Shown piece after piece: positions 50,817-63,062 of a stretch of 64,000 nucleotides of DNA. The stretch's first letter is position 1; every line of letters starts with the position of its first letter. A program made the translations under genes and the position numbers. Source of the DNA: Salvia splendens (Eukaryota > Streptophyta > Magnoliopsida > Lamiales > Lamiaceae); NCBI RefSeq assembly GCF_004379255.2, contig NC_056047.1, positions 27,790,293 to 27,854,292 on the forward strand, given 5' to 3'. The notes below the pieces were generated by a model. That model saw only the letters and a program-made list of their open reading frames with translations, made no database searches and had not been told where the DNA came from.

Positions 50817-53152
50817 AAGACCATCCTATCACACCATGACAGAGTCGGAAGTGATACCAACCGGCAAGCCGAGATGGTTGATTTTGCGGAGGCAACGGAA
50901 GACTGTAGGCTGCTTGATCCTGGATTTGATGGAGCGGCATTCACATGGGCCAAGAATGGCCTTTTTGAAAGGTTGGATAGAGTGCTTGTCAGTGAGGAAT
51001 GGACTAAGACCTTCGAGGCTACCCGGGTAACGAATCTCCCCCGGGTTGCCTCGGACCATGGACCAGTTCTTGCTAGGTGCACGAAGCTGAACACATCCGC
51101 TGGAGCCAAGGCTTTCAGGTTCCAGAACATGTGGATCCGGCATGAAGGATTCATGGCCGTAGTGCAAAAAACATGGGAGGAGCCAACGGGGGCGGTTGGA
51201 CTCCTAAACATTCAAATCAAGCAGGCCAGAGTTAAAAAGGCTCTTAAGGAGTGGAACAAAGAGGTTTTTGGGAACATCCATGCTAACCTAAAGGAAAAGG
51301 AGGAAGAAATTGCTGTGGCTCAAGCTAGTTTCGAGGCAAGGCCGACACCGAATCACAGGACAGCAATCAACAAACACATTGCCGAGTACATCCTTTTGTT
51401 GAGAATGGAAGAAGATTTTTGGCGACAGAAGGCAGCCTTGAGGTGGCTTGCCGAGGGAGATAAAAATACCCGGTTCTATCAAAGCTGGGTGAAACAAAAG
51501 AGGGTCCGTCTCCGCATCCACTCAATTCGTGCCAATGGGCAGGAGCTCACCGAGGAAGCCGAGATTAAAAAGTCCGCAGTGGAGTTTTACCAACAACTCC
51601 TTGCCCCCAACAATCCGACACTTGAAGATCCAGACCTCGACCTAATCCAGCAGGCCCACTCAGCCGAGCAGTTTGTTGGCATCGCAGACGCCCCAAGTGC
51701 GGATGAGGTCAAGAGTGCCACCTTTTGCATTTCCGGAGATAGTGCACCCGGACCCGACGGCTTCTCGGCCACTTTCTATCAAGCCTGCTGGCACATTGTG
51801 GGGCCGGAGGTAGTGGAAGCAATCAGGCAGTTCTTCAGAGGGGCATTCCTGCCAAGGAGCATCACGGCCACAAGCATTGTCCTTATCCCAAAGAAGGCCT
51901 CGCCAGAGTCATGGACCGACTACCGACCCATTAGTCTTTGCAATGTTTTAAACAAGATCATTACCAAGGTACTCACCTCTCGCCTCTCCCCCTTCCTTCC
52001 ACAGGTCATCTCCCCAAACCAAAGTGGGTTTGTCAAAGGCCGGCTCCTTAATGACAACGCTCTACTGGCTCAAGAAATGTTCCATGAGCTTGCGAGATGC
52101 TCTCCAGCGCCTAATGTGGCTGTTAAGATTGACATGGCTAAAGCCTATGATAGGGTCCAATGGCCCTTCCTCTTCAAAGTTTTACGCCGTATGGGATTCC
52201 CGGATCCATGGATTTCACTTATGGAGAGGTGTATTGGCTATTGCTGGTTCTCGGTTCTTATTAACGGGGCACCCTCGGGCTTCTTTAGATCAACTCGAGG
52301 ACTCCGACAAGGAGACCCGATCTCCCCTGCTCTGTTCGTGATCGCTGCGGAATACCTGTCCCGAGCCTTAGATAAGCTCATCCTTGGCCAAAAGGACATG
52401 ACGTTCAAAGCCTCCCGGAGATGCATGGAGATCAGCCATCTAGCCTATGCGGACGACATAATTATCTTCACTCAAGCGGCGGCAATGCCTATGCGCCGGC
52501 TAAGAGCTTGTCTCGAGAAGTATGAAAGAGTCTCCGGCCAACAAGTCAGCCTTGCCAAGAGTAATTTCTATATCGCCGAAAACCATGAGCATTGGGCAAA
52601 CTTGATCCAGGCGGAAGGAGGCTTCTCTAGAGGGGCCTTTCCTTTTCTCTACCTCGGTGTCCCTATCTACCGTGGAGTCAAGCGCACGGACATGTTCCTC
52701 TTCCTACGGGAAAAGATTGCAAGAAGGATTTCAGGATGGGCTCACCGTCATCTCTCTTTTGGAGGAAGGCTCACGTTGATTAAGAGCACTCTTGAAGCGA
52801 TCCCCTTGCACATCTTCCAAGCTGTCGAGCCCACGACCGGTACCCTAAAGCAACTTGATCAACAAATGGCCCGATTCTTTTGGGGGTCTACGAATGAGAA
52901 GAAGCGGACCCATTGGATTGGATGGGAACAAATGTGCCGCTCCACTGAAGAAGGAGGCCTTGGGATCCGAAAAACTAAGGAGGTCCTCCGCGCCTTCAAT
53001 ATCAAACTTTGGTGGCGCTTTCGGGAGCAAAACTCCCTTTGGGCAAGATACATGATGGCAAAATATTGCACCAACTCCACACCGCTCACCTTGAGACTGC
53101 CGAGCAGGAGTAGCCCTACGTGGAGAAGGCTCTCAAAAGCCTGGCCCCTCGC
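50817..53152 (+). pseudogene. ORF2: LINE K ORF2 fragment: EN second half, RT
   Basis: Starts in EN at NTILSHHDRVGSDTNRQ and shows ASDHGPVLARC, then all RT motifs (SAPGPDGFSATFYQA, YRPISLCNVLNK, VKIDMAKAYDRV, GLRQGDPISPALF, AYADDIIIF). It ends after RRLSKAWPLA, where ORF1 sequence follows in the same frame. The first half of EN is missing at the inversion joint. It is B-type. The open frame of 50652-56270 (1872 codons) begins in the inverted segment and runs through into ORF1; that fusion is an accident of the rearrangement. Confidence 0.85.
53036..53152 (+). repeat. Left copy of 117-bp direct duplication in LINE K
   Basis: Recurs at 61341-61457. The text is ORF2 (LWARYMMAKYCTNSTP to KAWPLA). 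Removing 53153-61457 would restore a continuous ORF2. Confidence 0.85.
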
Positions 53153-56100
53153 CGCTTCCCTTCAACGTCCTACCAAATCCATGGAACTAAAAACTGCTAA
53201 AGCAAAGCTCAAAGGCCGGAAAAGTACGCCGGCGCCTCCTACTAAAGGCAATGGTCATAAGAGATTTGTCCCGTCTCCGATGCCCGAGGACAAGCAACTA
53301 AGGAAGAAGATAGACTTCGGTGAGGAGGAAGGACCTGCGACCGGTAGTACCAAATGCAAAGGATCCCTGTTCCCGGTGACTCCGTCCCTCGACTTGGGGG
53401 TCTCTTCCAGGATGGAGGACCCCGTATTGCCTCATAAGAAGGAAGAGGAAGCGGAGCATTGGAATGAATGTGAAGAAGAGTTCGATGGCCCCAACGGTAG
53501 AACCGTACCGGAAGGAGGCGGCCCGCCGGAATCTGCTGCTCCCGCCGTCGAGCTTATGGCCGTTTCCGGCGAAGTCCCCCCCCTCCACAATCCCCAACCA
53601 AAGCTTGCTAGGTCACGTGAAGTTCAAGCTGCCCCATGTGTTGTCCCTGCCCCATTGGAAAGTGGAAAAGCAATCCTACCTAATCTTGAGGCAGGTACAA
53701 AAGTTGACTTGGAAAGCACCAATCCACCTTTCCTACCTAAGCCATCAGGTACAAAAGCAAACCTGCCTAAAATGTTAGCAAGTACAATAGCTCCCCTTGA
53801 AAGTGCCTTCTCCCCTTTCCCCTCTTGTATGGCACGAGCTGCATCGTTTGGATCTCCACCAAGGAACCCAAAACTAGATGAGATCCTACACCTTGCAGCG
53901 TTGGACTCGGTGGAAATGCTGGACGCAGCGGCGGCGCAGCCTCTTCGTACCGGAAACCTACTGGCGGCCAGTTACAAACCTCCGGAGTTCCCCCAAAACT
54001 CTTCGGGATACATGCAAAGTATCACACACACTCCTTGGGATGGGAGTGGACCTTCTCTTGAGGACTTCCCTCCTCTCGAACGAGGACGAACTAGCAAGAT
54101 CCGAGCTTCGTTTGAGGCCAGCTCGAAACATTATTGTGCGGAGCTCGGCCAGCCGCGGCCTAAGTCGAACCCTAACGCCAACCGAGAAAAGCTTGTTACC
54201 GAGACGACGAACAAGGCCACGCCTAGCGCCGAGATGGTTGTAGTGACAAGGGAAACACCAACACCCAACGATACGCCTATGGATGATGCCGAGAAGATCC
54301 ACACCGAGAATGAAAAGGCCGAGAAGATCCACACCGAGAATGAAAAGGCCGAGAAGATCCACACCGAGAATGAAAAGGCCGAGAAGATCCACATCGAGAA
54401 TGAAAAGGCCGAGAAGATCCACACCGAGAATGAAAAGGCCGAGAAGATCCACACCGAGAATGAAAAGGCCGAGAAGATCCACACCGAGAAGGGAAAAGCC
54501 GAAAAGCCGAGAATGGAAAAGCCGAGAAGGGCACACAACGGCAACGTAGGTGCCGAGAAGACCCTAACCGAGAATGGAAAAGCCGAGCACAACAACCCGA
54601 AGAGAAGTGGAAAAGCCGAGCACAACAAGGCCACACCTATGTCCACGGCGGATGCCGCAAAACAAGGGCTGAATGAAGTTAATCAACATGGGGGGGTAGA
54701 TGATACCCCGGGGGCCTCGTCATGGCCGAAATCGATGGCGGACTTGTTTAAGGGTACACCTTTGGGCTCGGCGAGTAACACTCTACAAGGCGGGGGCGAA
54801 GGCGCCTCAAGCCACCCCGACCGGCCGAAAACTTTGGCGGACATGCTTAAAAGCTCGACTGACCCTATCGGCCCTCAAGCCTTTGAGCCGGATAAGCTCC
54901 AAAATATTGGATTTGCCTCTGTGTCCGACGGCATCCCGGCCATTTACTTCTCCGGAGCGGAAACTCAAAAGCTAGCTGAGCGCATGGGCCACGCCATTGT
55001 GCGTAAGTTCTCTCACTCTATCCCCACGGGACTTCAAATCCAAAAGACCCTTAATAATATTAAACTTCGGTGTGGATTTAGTTGGAAGTACATTAATGCT
55101 AAACACATTCTCATTCAATGCGAGGACTTGGCGGACTATGCCCGAATCCTTGGAGGCCCAAAGGGTACGCCCGTATGGCTCATTGACCGACACCCGATGA
55201 GGGTCTTCAAATGGTCCCCGGACTTTGATGCATATTGCGAGTCCCCCATTGCGGCAATTTGGTGCAACCTAATTGGCCTCCCCATTCATCTTTTCGACCA
55301 ATCTGCCTTATTCGCCATCGGCAAGCTTCTCGGCACTCCAATACAAATTTATCGAGCCACGGCAAACAAGACTCGACTTTCATTTGCCCGAATTTGCGTC
55401 GAGATAGACATCACAAAACCGCCTCCCGAAGAGATAATCCTTGACCTTGGTGGGCGAGAAACGGTGCAGCGAGTCCGATGGGACAAAATACCATCATATT
55501 GCCAAGAATGCAAACACGTCGGCCATTCAAGTGCGGTGTGCTATGCGACGGGCAAGAAGGAACGGCCGCCGAAGAGAAATTACCACAACGGCCCGCCAAA
55601 ACAGCCACAACCCGAGAGACAAACCGAGAAGGGGAAACAAGATACGGGGAAGAATGTCCCCAACTCCAATGAATGGAAACGTCATGGGAAGAAACAAGGC
55701 AAGGCCGGTGATCGACCAAACAATAACAAAACAAATGGGGAGGATACCGGTGATATTTCTTGGGAGGGACCGGACATTATGGGTGACTCTACTTTGGGGA
55801 GCAGATCGAGCTCCGGAACTCAATATGCGGGGCTCAAGCCCGAGGTTGGGAAGTCCCCGCCGAACGGGGGGAACCTTTCGCACCCCACCACCGAACCACC
55901 AACAACACGTGGGAACATGGAAGTGGAGTGGGGCTCCCCCAATGCGAGGCGCTCGGTTTCACCAGATTATCGAAGGAATCCGAGAGGAGGCGCGCGCCAT
56001 GCTATGACAAGGGGGCGTGGGTTCTTTTCGGCAAAGAACCACATGAGCACTAACCAATATTACTCTCTCATGGCGAATGGAGAATTTGATGTTGAGAATT

Positions 56101-56270
56101 GTGGGGATGTGGACGAAGACCCCATGGAGTTGTACGGGGGGGACGAGAGGTTTGGAGGCAACATTCCGGCCGACGACGCCGAGGAGGCCGCCCCGAACAA
56201 AGAGCAACACCGCATTGACTATCAAGGAGGGCCTTCATCCTCTTTGGGTACGCACCCTTCTTGTCAATGA
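53153..56270 (+). pseudogene. ORF1: LINE K inner ORF1 (lacking its start), DUF4283 and zinc knuckle
   Basis: Joined in frame behind RT sequence. Begins SLQRPTKSMELKTAKAKLKGRKSTPAPP, so the first 50-60 codons of ORF1 are missing; those are close to what the inverted piece at 50374-50816 holds. The centre has Pro-rich text and a tandem array of EKIHTENEKA units (54291-54500). DUF4283 is at about 54950-55440, the knuckle YCQECKHVGHSSAVC at about 55498-55545, and a Gly/Arg tail follows. The stop TGA at 56268-56270 overlaps the ATG of ORF2 (ATGA). Differs from LINE B mainly in the N-terminal half. Confidence 0.85.
54291..54500 (+). repeat. In-frame 30-bp minisatellite in ORF1 (7 units)
   Basis: Units start at 54291, 54321, 54351, 54381, 54411, 54441 and 54471 and encode EKIHTENEKA. 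One unit has Ile for Thr; the last unit is degenerate (EKGKA). LINE B has only scattered EKIHTE units. Confidence 0.93.
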
Positions 56271-57858
56271 TGTCTTACAATTTCATGTTTTGGAACGTGA
56301 GGGGGATCGCGAACGCGCCCACTCAAAACGTTTTAAAAAGACTTATTAGTTGTCATAATGTTTTATTTCTTGCAATAATGGAACCGCTCACTCCCCCGGA
56401 CCCGGACCGATTCTCCAAAGCCTTGGGGCTACCCTACATTGGTTCGAACACGAACGGGAAGATTTGGTTGTTTGCGGAAGAGGGGTCCACCTTTGATATT
56501 GAGGATGACTCGGAACAAATTCTTCACGGGCGCCTCAAGTCCCACCGCCTTGCTAGACCGGTGGCCATTTCAGCCGTGTACGCCAAATGCACAAGGGTCG
56601 AAAGACATCACTTATGGGACAAGATGAGGGAGTTCGCCGGGCCTCTCGAGGGAACACCTTGGATCATCGGTGGTGATTTCAACACCATCCTATCACACCA
56701 TGACAGAGTCGGAAGTGATACCAACCGGCAAGCCGAGATGGTTGATTTTGCGGAGGCAACGGAAGACTGTAGGCTGCTTGATCCTGGATTTGATGGAGCG
56801 GCATTCACATGGGCCAAGAATGGCCTTTTTGAAAGGTTGGATAGAGTGCTTGTCAGTGAGGAATGGACTAAGACCTTCGAGGCTACCCGGGTAACGAATC
56901 TCCCCCGGGTTGCCTCGGACCATGGACCAGTTCTTGCTAGGTGCACGAAGCTGAACACATCCGCTGGAGCCAAGGCTTTCAGGTTCCAGAACATGTGGAT
57001 CCGGCATGAAGGATTCATGGCCGTAGTGCAAAAAACATAGGAGGAGCCCACGGGGGCGGTTGGACTCCTAAACATTCAAATCAAGCAGGCCAGAGTTAAA
57101 AAGGCTCTTAAGGAGTGGAACAAAGAGGTTTTTGGGAACATCCATGCTAACCTAAAGGAAAAGGAGGAAGAAATTGCTGTGGCTCAAGCTAGTTTCGAGG
57201 CAAGGCCGACACCGAATCACAGGACAGCAATCAACAAACACATTGCCGAGTACATCCTTTTGTTGAGAATGGAAGAAGATTTTTGGCGACAGAAGGCAGC
57301 CTTGAGGTGGCTTGCCGAGGGAGATAAAAATACCCGGTTCTATCAAAGCTGGGTGAAACAAAAGAGGGTCCGTCTCCGCATCCACTCAATTCGTGCCAAT
57401 GGGCAGGAGCTCACCGAGGAAGCCGAGATTAAAAAGTCCGCAGTGGAGTTTTACCAACAACTCCTTGCCCCCAACAATCCGACACTTGAAGATCCAGACC
57501 TCGACCTAATCCAGCAGGCCCACTCAGCCGAGCAGTTTGTTGGCATCGCAGACGCCCCAAGTGCGGATGAGGTCAAGAGTGCCACCTTTTGCATTTCCGG
57601 AGATAGTGCACCCGGACCCGACGGCTTCTCGGCCACTTTCTATCAAGCCTGCTGGCACATTGTGGGGCCGGAGGTAGTGGAAGCAATCAGGCAGTTCTTC
57701 AGAGGGGCATTCCTGCCAAGGAGCATCACGGCCACAAGCATTGTCCTTATCCCAAAGAAGGCCTCGCCAGAGTCATGGACCGACTACCGACCCATTAGTC
57801 TTTGCAATGTTTTAAACAAGATCATTACCAAGGTACTCACCTCTCGCCTCTCCCCCTT

Positions 57859-57860
<2 letters not shown>
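56267..57860 (+). pseudogene. ORF2: LINE K inner ORF2: EN and RT start
   Basis: The ATG at 56267 overlaps the ORF1 stop. EN is complete: FWNVRGIAN, IMEPL, GGDFN, SDHGPV. TAG at 57038-57040 replaces TGG of the parallel copy (50817-53152) after VVQKT. The frame then continues through SAPGPDGFSATFYQA and YRPISLCN to SRLSPFL, where the poly-T of the inverted segment starts at 57861. 56683-57860 repeats 50819-51996 with no length difference. Confidence 0.88.
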
Positions 57861-57892
<32 letters not shown>

Positions 57893-60800
57893 CAAACACC
57901 TTTACGGTGGAGGGTTCGTGGGTCCCTCATCCCTATATTTCAAAATGAGGTAATTACAAAGCGCGGCCACACCCGAAGGTGGTGTGCCAAGACAAAAACC
58001 AAGAGTAGTATGCGGTCCGATCCCACAAGGGTCGGACCTCATCATACTCCCGACAAAATTACAAGAAGCAAGTGAAAACAATTCTAGTCCCCGTCCCTTC
58101 CTAGGGTACGAACATGTGAAAGGCCCATTTGATCCATGCGGACGAGGTCCGCAAGCTCTCTCGGCACCGAGTCTTGTTGCATTTGTTGGCCTCTATCTCT
58201 CCCTAGTCCCATTCTCGCAAGGAAATCTGCCGCCTTGTTTCCCTCCCGGTGAATGAAGGTGGCACGGAATTTAAGTTGGCGCTTAAGAAGGATCAGATGC
58301 GCCATGGCTTCCCGGGCTAGCGCCGGTCCCCATCCTGCCCCATTAATCAATTTGATAGCTTGTTCAGCGTCTGATTCGATCCAAATAGGGAGGCCAAATT
58401 CCTTGGCGATGTTCAGCCCGTGGATCATTGCCAACAATTCCGCCTCCAGAGCCGATTGTGCTTCAAAAGGTATGCAAAAGGCCACAAGCATTTTACCCGA
58501 GAAATCGCGAATGACTCCTCCCCCTCCTGCTTTGTTGATCGCTTCATTGAAGGAACCATCCGTATTCACTTTAATCCAAGGGGGGTCCGGTGGCTCCCAT
58601 TTGATCGCCATGGCGAGAGGCAACGCCCGAATGGCTTCCGCTTGTTGAGGGATGTTAATTCCAAGTTTAACTCCTCGCCAGTGCTTCGGCTTCAGGCACC
58701 CGTTTACCATAGAATTCCGGATGTACATGTGGACCTGCCATATTACATTGTGGGGTTTAAATCTTGTATCTTGGTGTCGGCTCCTATTCCTCTCCGACCA
58801 GATGAACCATAGGATGAGGTAGGGCATGGCTCGGCTAAGGTGCTTCCTATTCGGCTGATTGCATCTTTGCATCCAAACTTCAATTCTCGTTGGGATTGTG
58901 TCATTGATTGAAAGGCGGGGGGATGTACCTTCAAACCATTCATCAAATTCTCTCCATACTCTACGGGCTCCGAATCCCTGAATGAAGAGGTGCTGGAGGG
59001 ACTCAATGTTCGGTCGAATTGGGCAGCATTGGCACTTAGAGGCTAGCTCAATCTCCCGCCATTGAAGTTTTGTGTCAACCGGCACCCGATTGGAGAGAAG
59101 CCTCCAGATAAAGATGGCTATTGAGTTGGTGAGTCCCGCCTTCCAAACATCCCCCAAACCTTGGATGATCGGGTTTCGCCCTCGGAGTGTGTCCCATGTC
59201 GAAGCCACCGTGAATTCCCCATGCACCTAAGGATATCCTGTTCGTCATGGAGGATCGGTGTATTAATGATGCCATCGATAACATGCTGAGGAAGGCCGGC
59301 CTGATTGTGAAGGAGTTGGAGCTTGGGCACATCCCAAACACCATTTGTAATGAACTCCGACACCCGGGTGGTTGGTCTTCCCCTATCATCTAGGCTAATT
59401 TCCCTCAGAGGACTATTACCAAACCAAATGTCATCCCAGAAGTAGATGTCCCCTTGTCCCACTAGCCATCTCATGTGCGGTTGCGCGAGGGGCCAGGCTT
59501 TTGAGAGCCTTCTCCACGTAGGGCTACTCCTGCTCGGCAGTCTCAAGGTGAGCGGTGTGGAGTTGGTGCAATATTTTGCCATCATGTATCTTGCCCAAAG
59601 GGAGTTTTGCTCCCGAAAGCGCCACCAAAGTTTGATATTGAAGGCGCGGAGGACCTCCTTAGTTTTTCGGATCCCAAGGCCTCCTTCTTCAGTGGGGCGG
59701 CACATTTGTTCCCATCCAATCCAATGGGTCCGCTTCTTCTCATTCGTAGACCCCCAAAAGAATCGGGCCATTTGTTGATCAAGTTGCTTTAGGGTACCGG
59801 TCGTGGGCTCGACAGCTTGGAAGATGTGCAAGGGGATCGCTTCAAGAGTGCTCTTAATCAACGTGAGCCTTCCTCCAAAAGAGAGATGACGGTGAGCCCA
59901 TCCTGAAATCCTTCTTGCAATCTTTTCCCGTAGGAAGAGGAACATGTCCGTGCGCTTGACTCCACGGTAGATAGGGACACCGAGGTAGAGAAAAGGAAAG
60001 GCCCCTCTAGAGAAGCCTCCTTCCGCCTGGATCAAGTTTGCCCAATGCTCATGGTTTTCGGCGATATAGAAATTACTCTTGGCAAGGCTGACTTGTTGGC
60101 CGGAGACTCTTTCATACTTCTCGAGACAAGCTCTTAGCCGGCGCATAGGCATTGCCGCCGCTTGAGTGAAGATAATTATGTCGTCCGCATAGGCTAGATG
60201 GCTGATCTCCATGCATCTCCGGGAGGCTTTGAACGTCATGTCCTTTTGGCCAAGGATGAGCTTATCTAAGGCTCGGGACAGGTATTCCGCAGCGATCACG
60301 AACAGAGCAGGGGAGATCGGGTCTCCTTGTCGGAGTCCTCGAGTTGATCTAAAGAAGCCCGAGGGTGCCCCGTTAATAAGAACCGAGAACCAGCAATAGC
60401 CAATACACCTCTCCATAAGTGAAATCCATGGATCCGGGAATCCCATACGGCGTAAAACTTTGAAGAGGAAGGGCCATTGGACCCTATCATAGGCTTTAGC
60501 CATGTCAATCTTAACAGCCACATTAGGCGCTGGAGAGCATCTCGCAAGCTCATGGAACATTTCTTGAGCCAGTAGAGCGTTGTCATTAAGGAGCCGGCCT
60601 TTGACAAACCCACTTTGGTTTGGGGAGATGACCTGTGGAAGGAAGGGGGAGAGGCGAGAGGTGAGTACCTTGGTAATGATCTTGTTTAAAACATTGCAAA
60701 GACTAATGGGTCGGTAGTCGGTCCATGACTCTGGCGAGGCCTTCTTTGGGATAAGGACAATGCTTGTGGCCGTGATGCTCCTTGGCAGGAATGCCCCTCT

Positions 60801-61333
60801 GAAGAACTGCCTGATTGCTTCCACTACCTCCGGCCCCACAATGTGCCAGCAGGCTTGATAGAAAGTGGCCGAGAAGCCGTCGGGTCCGGGTGCACTATCT
60901 CCGGAAATGCAAAAGGTGGCACTCTTGACCTCATCCGCACTTGGGGCGTCTGCGATGCCAACAAACTGCTCGGCTGAGTGGGCCTGCTGGATTAGGTCGA
61001 GGTCTGGATCTTCAAGTGTCGGATTGTTGGGGGCAAGGAGTTGTTGGTAAAACTCCACTGCGGACTTTTTAATCTCGGCTTCCTCGGTGAGCTCCTGCCC
61101 ATTGGCACGAATTGAGTGGATGCGGAGACGGACCCTCTTTTGTTTCACCCAGCTTTGATAGAACCGGGTATTTTTATCTCCCTCGGCAAACCACCTCAAG
61201 GCTGCCTTCTGTCGCCAAAAATCTTCTTCCATTCTCAACAAAAGGATGTACTCGGCAATGTGTTTGTTGATTGCTGTCCTGTGATTCGGTGTCGGCCTTG
61301 CCTCGAAACTAGCTTGAGCCACAGCAATTTCTT
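57861..61333 (-). pseudogene. ORF2: LINE K inverted segment: RT, zf-RVT, RNase H, 3' UTR
   Basis: Minus-strand LINE 3' half of about 3.47 kb. It starts at EIAVAQASFEARP (61333) and carries RT (VKIDMAKAYDRV, GLRQGDPISPALF, AYADDIIIF), a 13-base deletion at about 59226-59230 that shifts the frame ([10 protein letters not shown] lost), then zf-RVT (CQCCPIRPN) and full RNase H to the stop complement at 58084, 3' UTR and T run 57861-57889. 57861-59601 is an inverted copy of 61341-63100, and 60641-61333 of 57168-57860. There is no target-site duplication for this piece. Confidence 0.87.
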
Positions 61334-61340
61334 GAGACTG

Positions 61341-61457
61341 CCTTTGGGCAAGATACATGATGGCAAAATATTGCACCAACTCCACACCGCTCACCTTGAG
61401 ACTGCCGAGCAGGAGTAGCCCTACGTGGAGAAGGCTCTCAAAAGCCTGGCCCCTCGC
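61341..61457 (+). repeat. Right copy of 117-bp direct duplication in LINE K
   Basis: Copy of 53036-53152. The preceding 'cttgagactgcc' (61331-61342) is also found about 55 bases further on and looks like filler. Confidence 0.85.
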
Positions 61458-62871
61458 GCAACCGCACATGAGATGGCTAGTGGGACAAGGGGACATCTAC
61501 TTCTGGGATGGCATTTGGTTTGGTAATAGTCCTCTGAGGGAAATTAGCCTAGATGATAGGGGAAGACCAACCACCCGGGTGTCGGAGTTCATTACAAATG
61601 GTGTTTGGGATGTGCCCAAGCTCCAACTCCTTCACAATCAGGCCGGCCTTCCTCAGCATGTTATCGATGGCATCATTAATACACCGATCCTCCATGACGA
61701 ACAGGATATCCTTAGGTGGAATCTCTCTAAGCATGGGGAATTCACGGTGGCTTCGACATGGGACACACTCCGAGGGCGAAACCCGATCATCCAAGGTTTG
61801 GGGGATGTTTGGAAGGCGGGACTCACCAACTCAATAGCCATCTTTATCTGGAGGCTTCTCTCCAATCGGGTGCCGGTTGACACAAAACTTCAATGGCGGG
61901 AGATTGAGCTAGCCTCTAAGTGCCAATGCTGCCCAATTCGACCGAACATTGAGTCCCTCCAGCACCTCTTCATTCAGGGATTCGGAGCCCGTAGAGTATG
62001 GAGAGAATTTGATGAATGGTTTGAAGGTACATCCCCCCGCCTTTCAATCAATGACACAATCCCAACGAGAATTGAAGTTTGGATGCAAAGATGCAATCAG
62101 CCGAATAGGAAGCACCTTAGCCGAGCCATGCCCTACCTCATCCTATGGTTCATCTGGTCGGAGAGGAATAGGAGCCGACACCAAGATACAAGATTTAAAC
62201 CCCACAATGTAATATGGCAGGTCCACATGTACATCCGGAATTCTATGGTAAACGGGTGCCTGAAGCCGAAGCACTGGCGAGGAGTTAAACTTGGAATTAA
62301 CATCCCTCAACAAGCGGAAGCCATTCGGGCGTTGCCTCTCGCCATGGCGATCAAATGGGAGCCACCGGACCCCCCTTGGATTAAAGTGAATACGGATGGT
62401 TCCTTCAATGAAGCGATCAACAAAGCAGGAGGGGGAGGAGTCATTCGCGATTTCTCGGGTAAAATGCTTGTGGCCTTTTGCATACCTTTTGAAGCACAAT
62501 CGGCTCTGGAGGCGGAATTGTTGGCAATGATCCACGGGCTGAACATCGCCAAGGAATTTGGCCTCCCTATTTGGATCGAATCAGACGCTGAACAAGCTAT
62601 CAAATTGATTAATGGGGCAGGATGGGGACCGGCGCTAGCCCGGGAAGCCATGGCGCATCTGATCCTTCTTAAGCGCCAACTTAAATTCCGTGCCACCTTC
62701 ATTCACCGGGAGGGAAACAAGGCGGCAGATTTCCTTGCGAGAATGGGACTAGGGAGAGATAGAGGCCAACAAATGCAACAAGACTCGGTGCCGAGAGAGC
62801 TTGCGGACCTCGTCCGCATGGATCAAATGGGCCTTTCACATGTTCGTACCCTAGGAAGGGACGGGGACTAG
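61341..62871 (+). CDS. ORF2: LINE K ORF2 C-terminal part (zf-RVT and RNase H), open
   Basis: Open for about 510 codons from LWARYMMAKYC to the stop at 62869-62871. zf-[32 protein letters not shown], RNase H with [39 protein letters not shown] and [11 protein letters not shown], then the family C-terminus [10 protein letters not shown]. It is nearly identical to LINE F. Compared with the inverted segment it keeps the 13 bases and has Gly in YFWDGIWFG, where the inverted copy has Asp. It is the true 3' end of the outer LINE K insertion. Confidence 0.88.
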
Positions 62872-63062
62872 AATTGTTTTCACTTGCTTCTTGTAATTTT
62901 GTCGGGAGTATGATGAGGTCCGACCCTTGTGGGATCGGACCGCATACTACTCTTGGTTTTTGTCTTGGCACACCACCTTCGGGTGTGGCCGCGCTTTGTA
63001 ATTACCTCATTTTGAAATATAGGGATGAGGGACCCACGAACCCTCCACCGTAAAGGTGTTTG

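Noticed and set aside
54283..54549. Arg/Ser- and Cys/Phe-rich repeat proteins in other frames of the minisatellite
   Set aside because: They are shadows of the 30-bp repeat; the in-frame ORF1 reading explains the array.
50652..56270. A single 1872-codon gene
   Set aside because: It is two LINE pieces in the wrong order joined by rearrangement; its start lies in an antisense 5' UTR segment.
59118..61496. 792-codon minus-strand protein with a new N-terminus
   Set aside because: The first 50 codons read the plus-strand LINE 3' segment backwards; the true LINE part begins at 61333.
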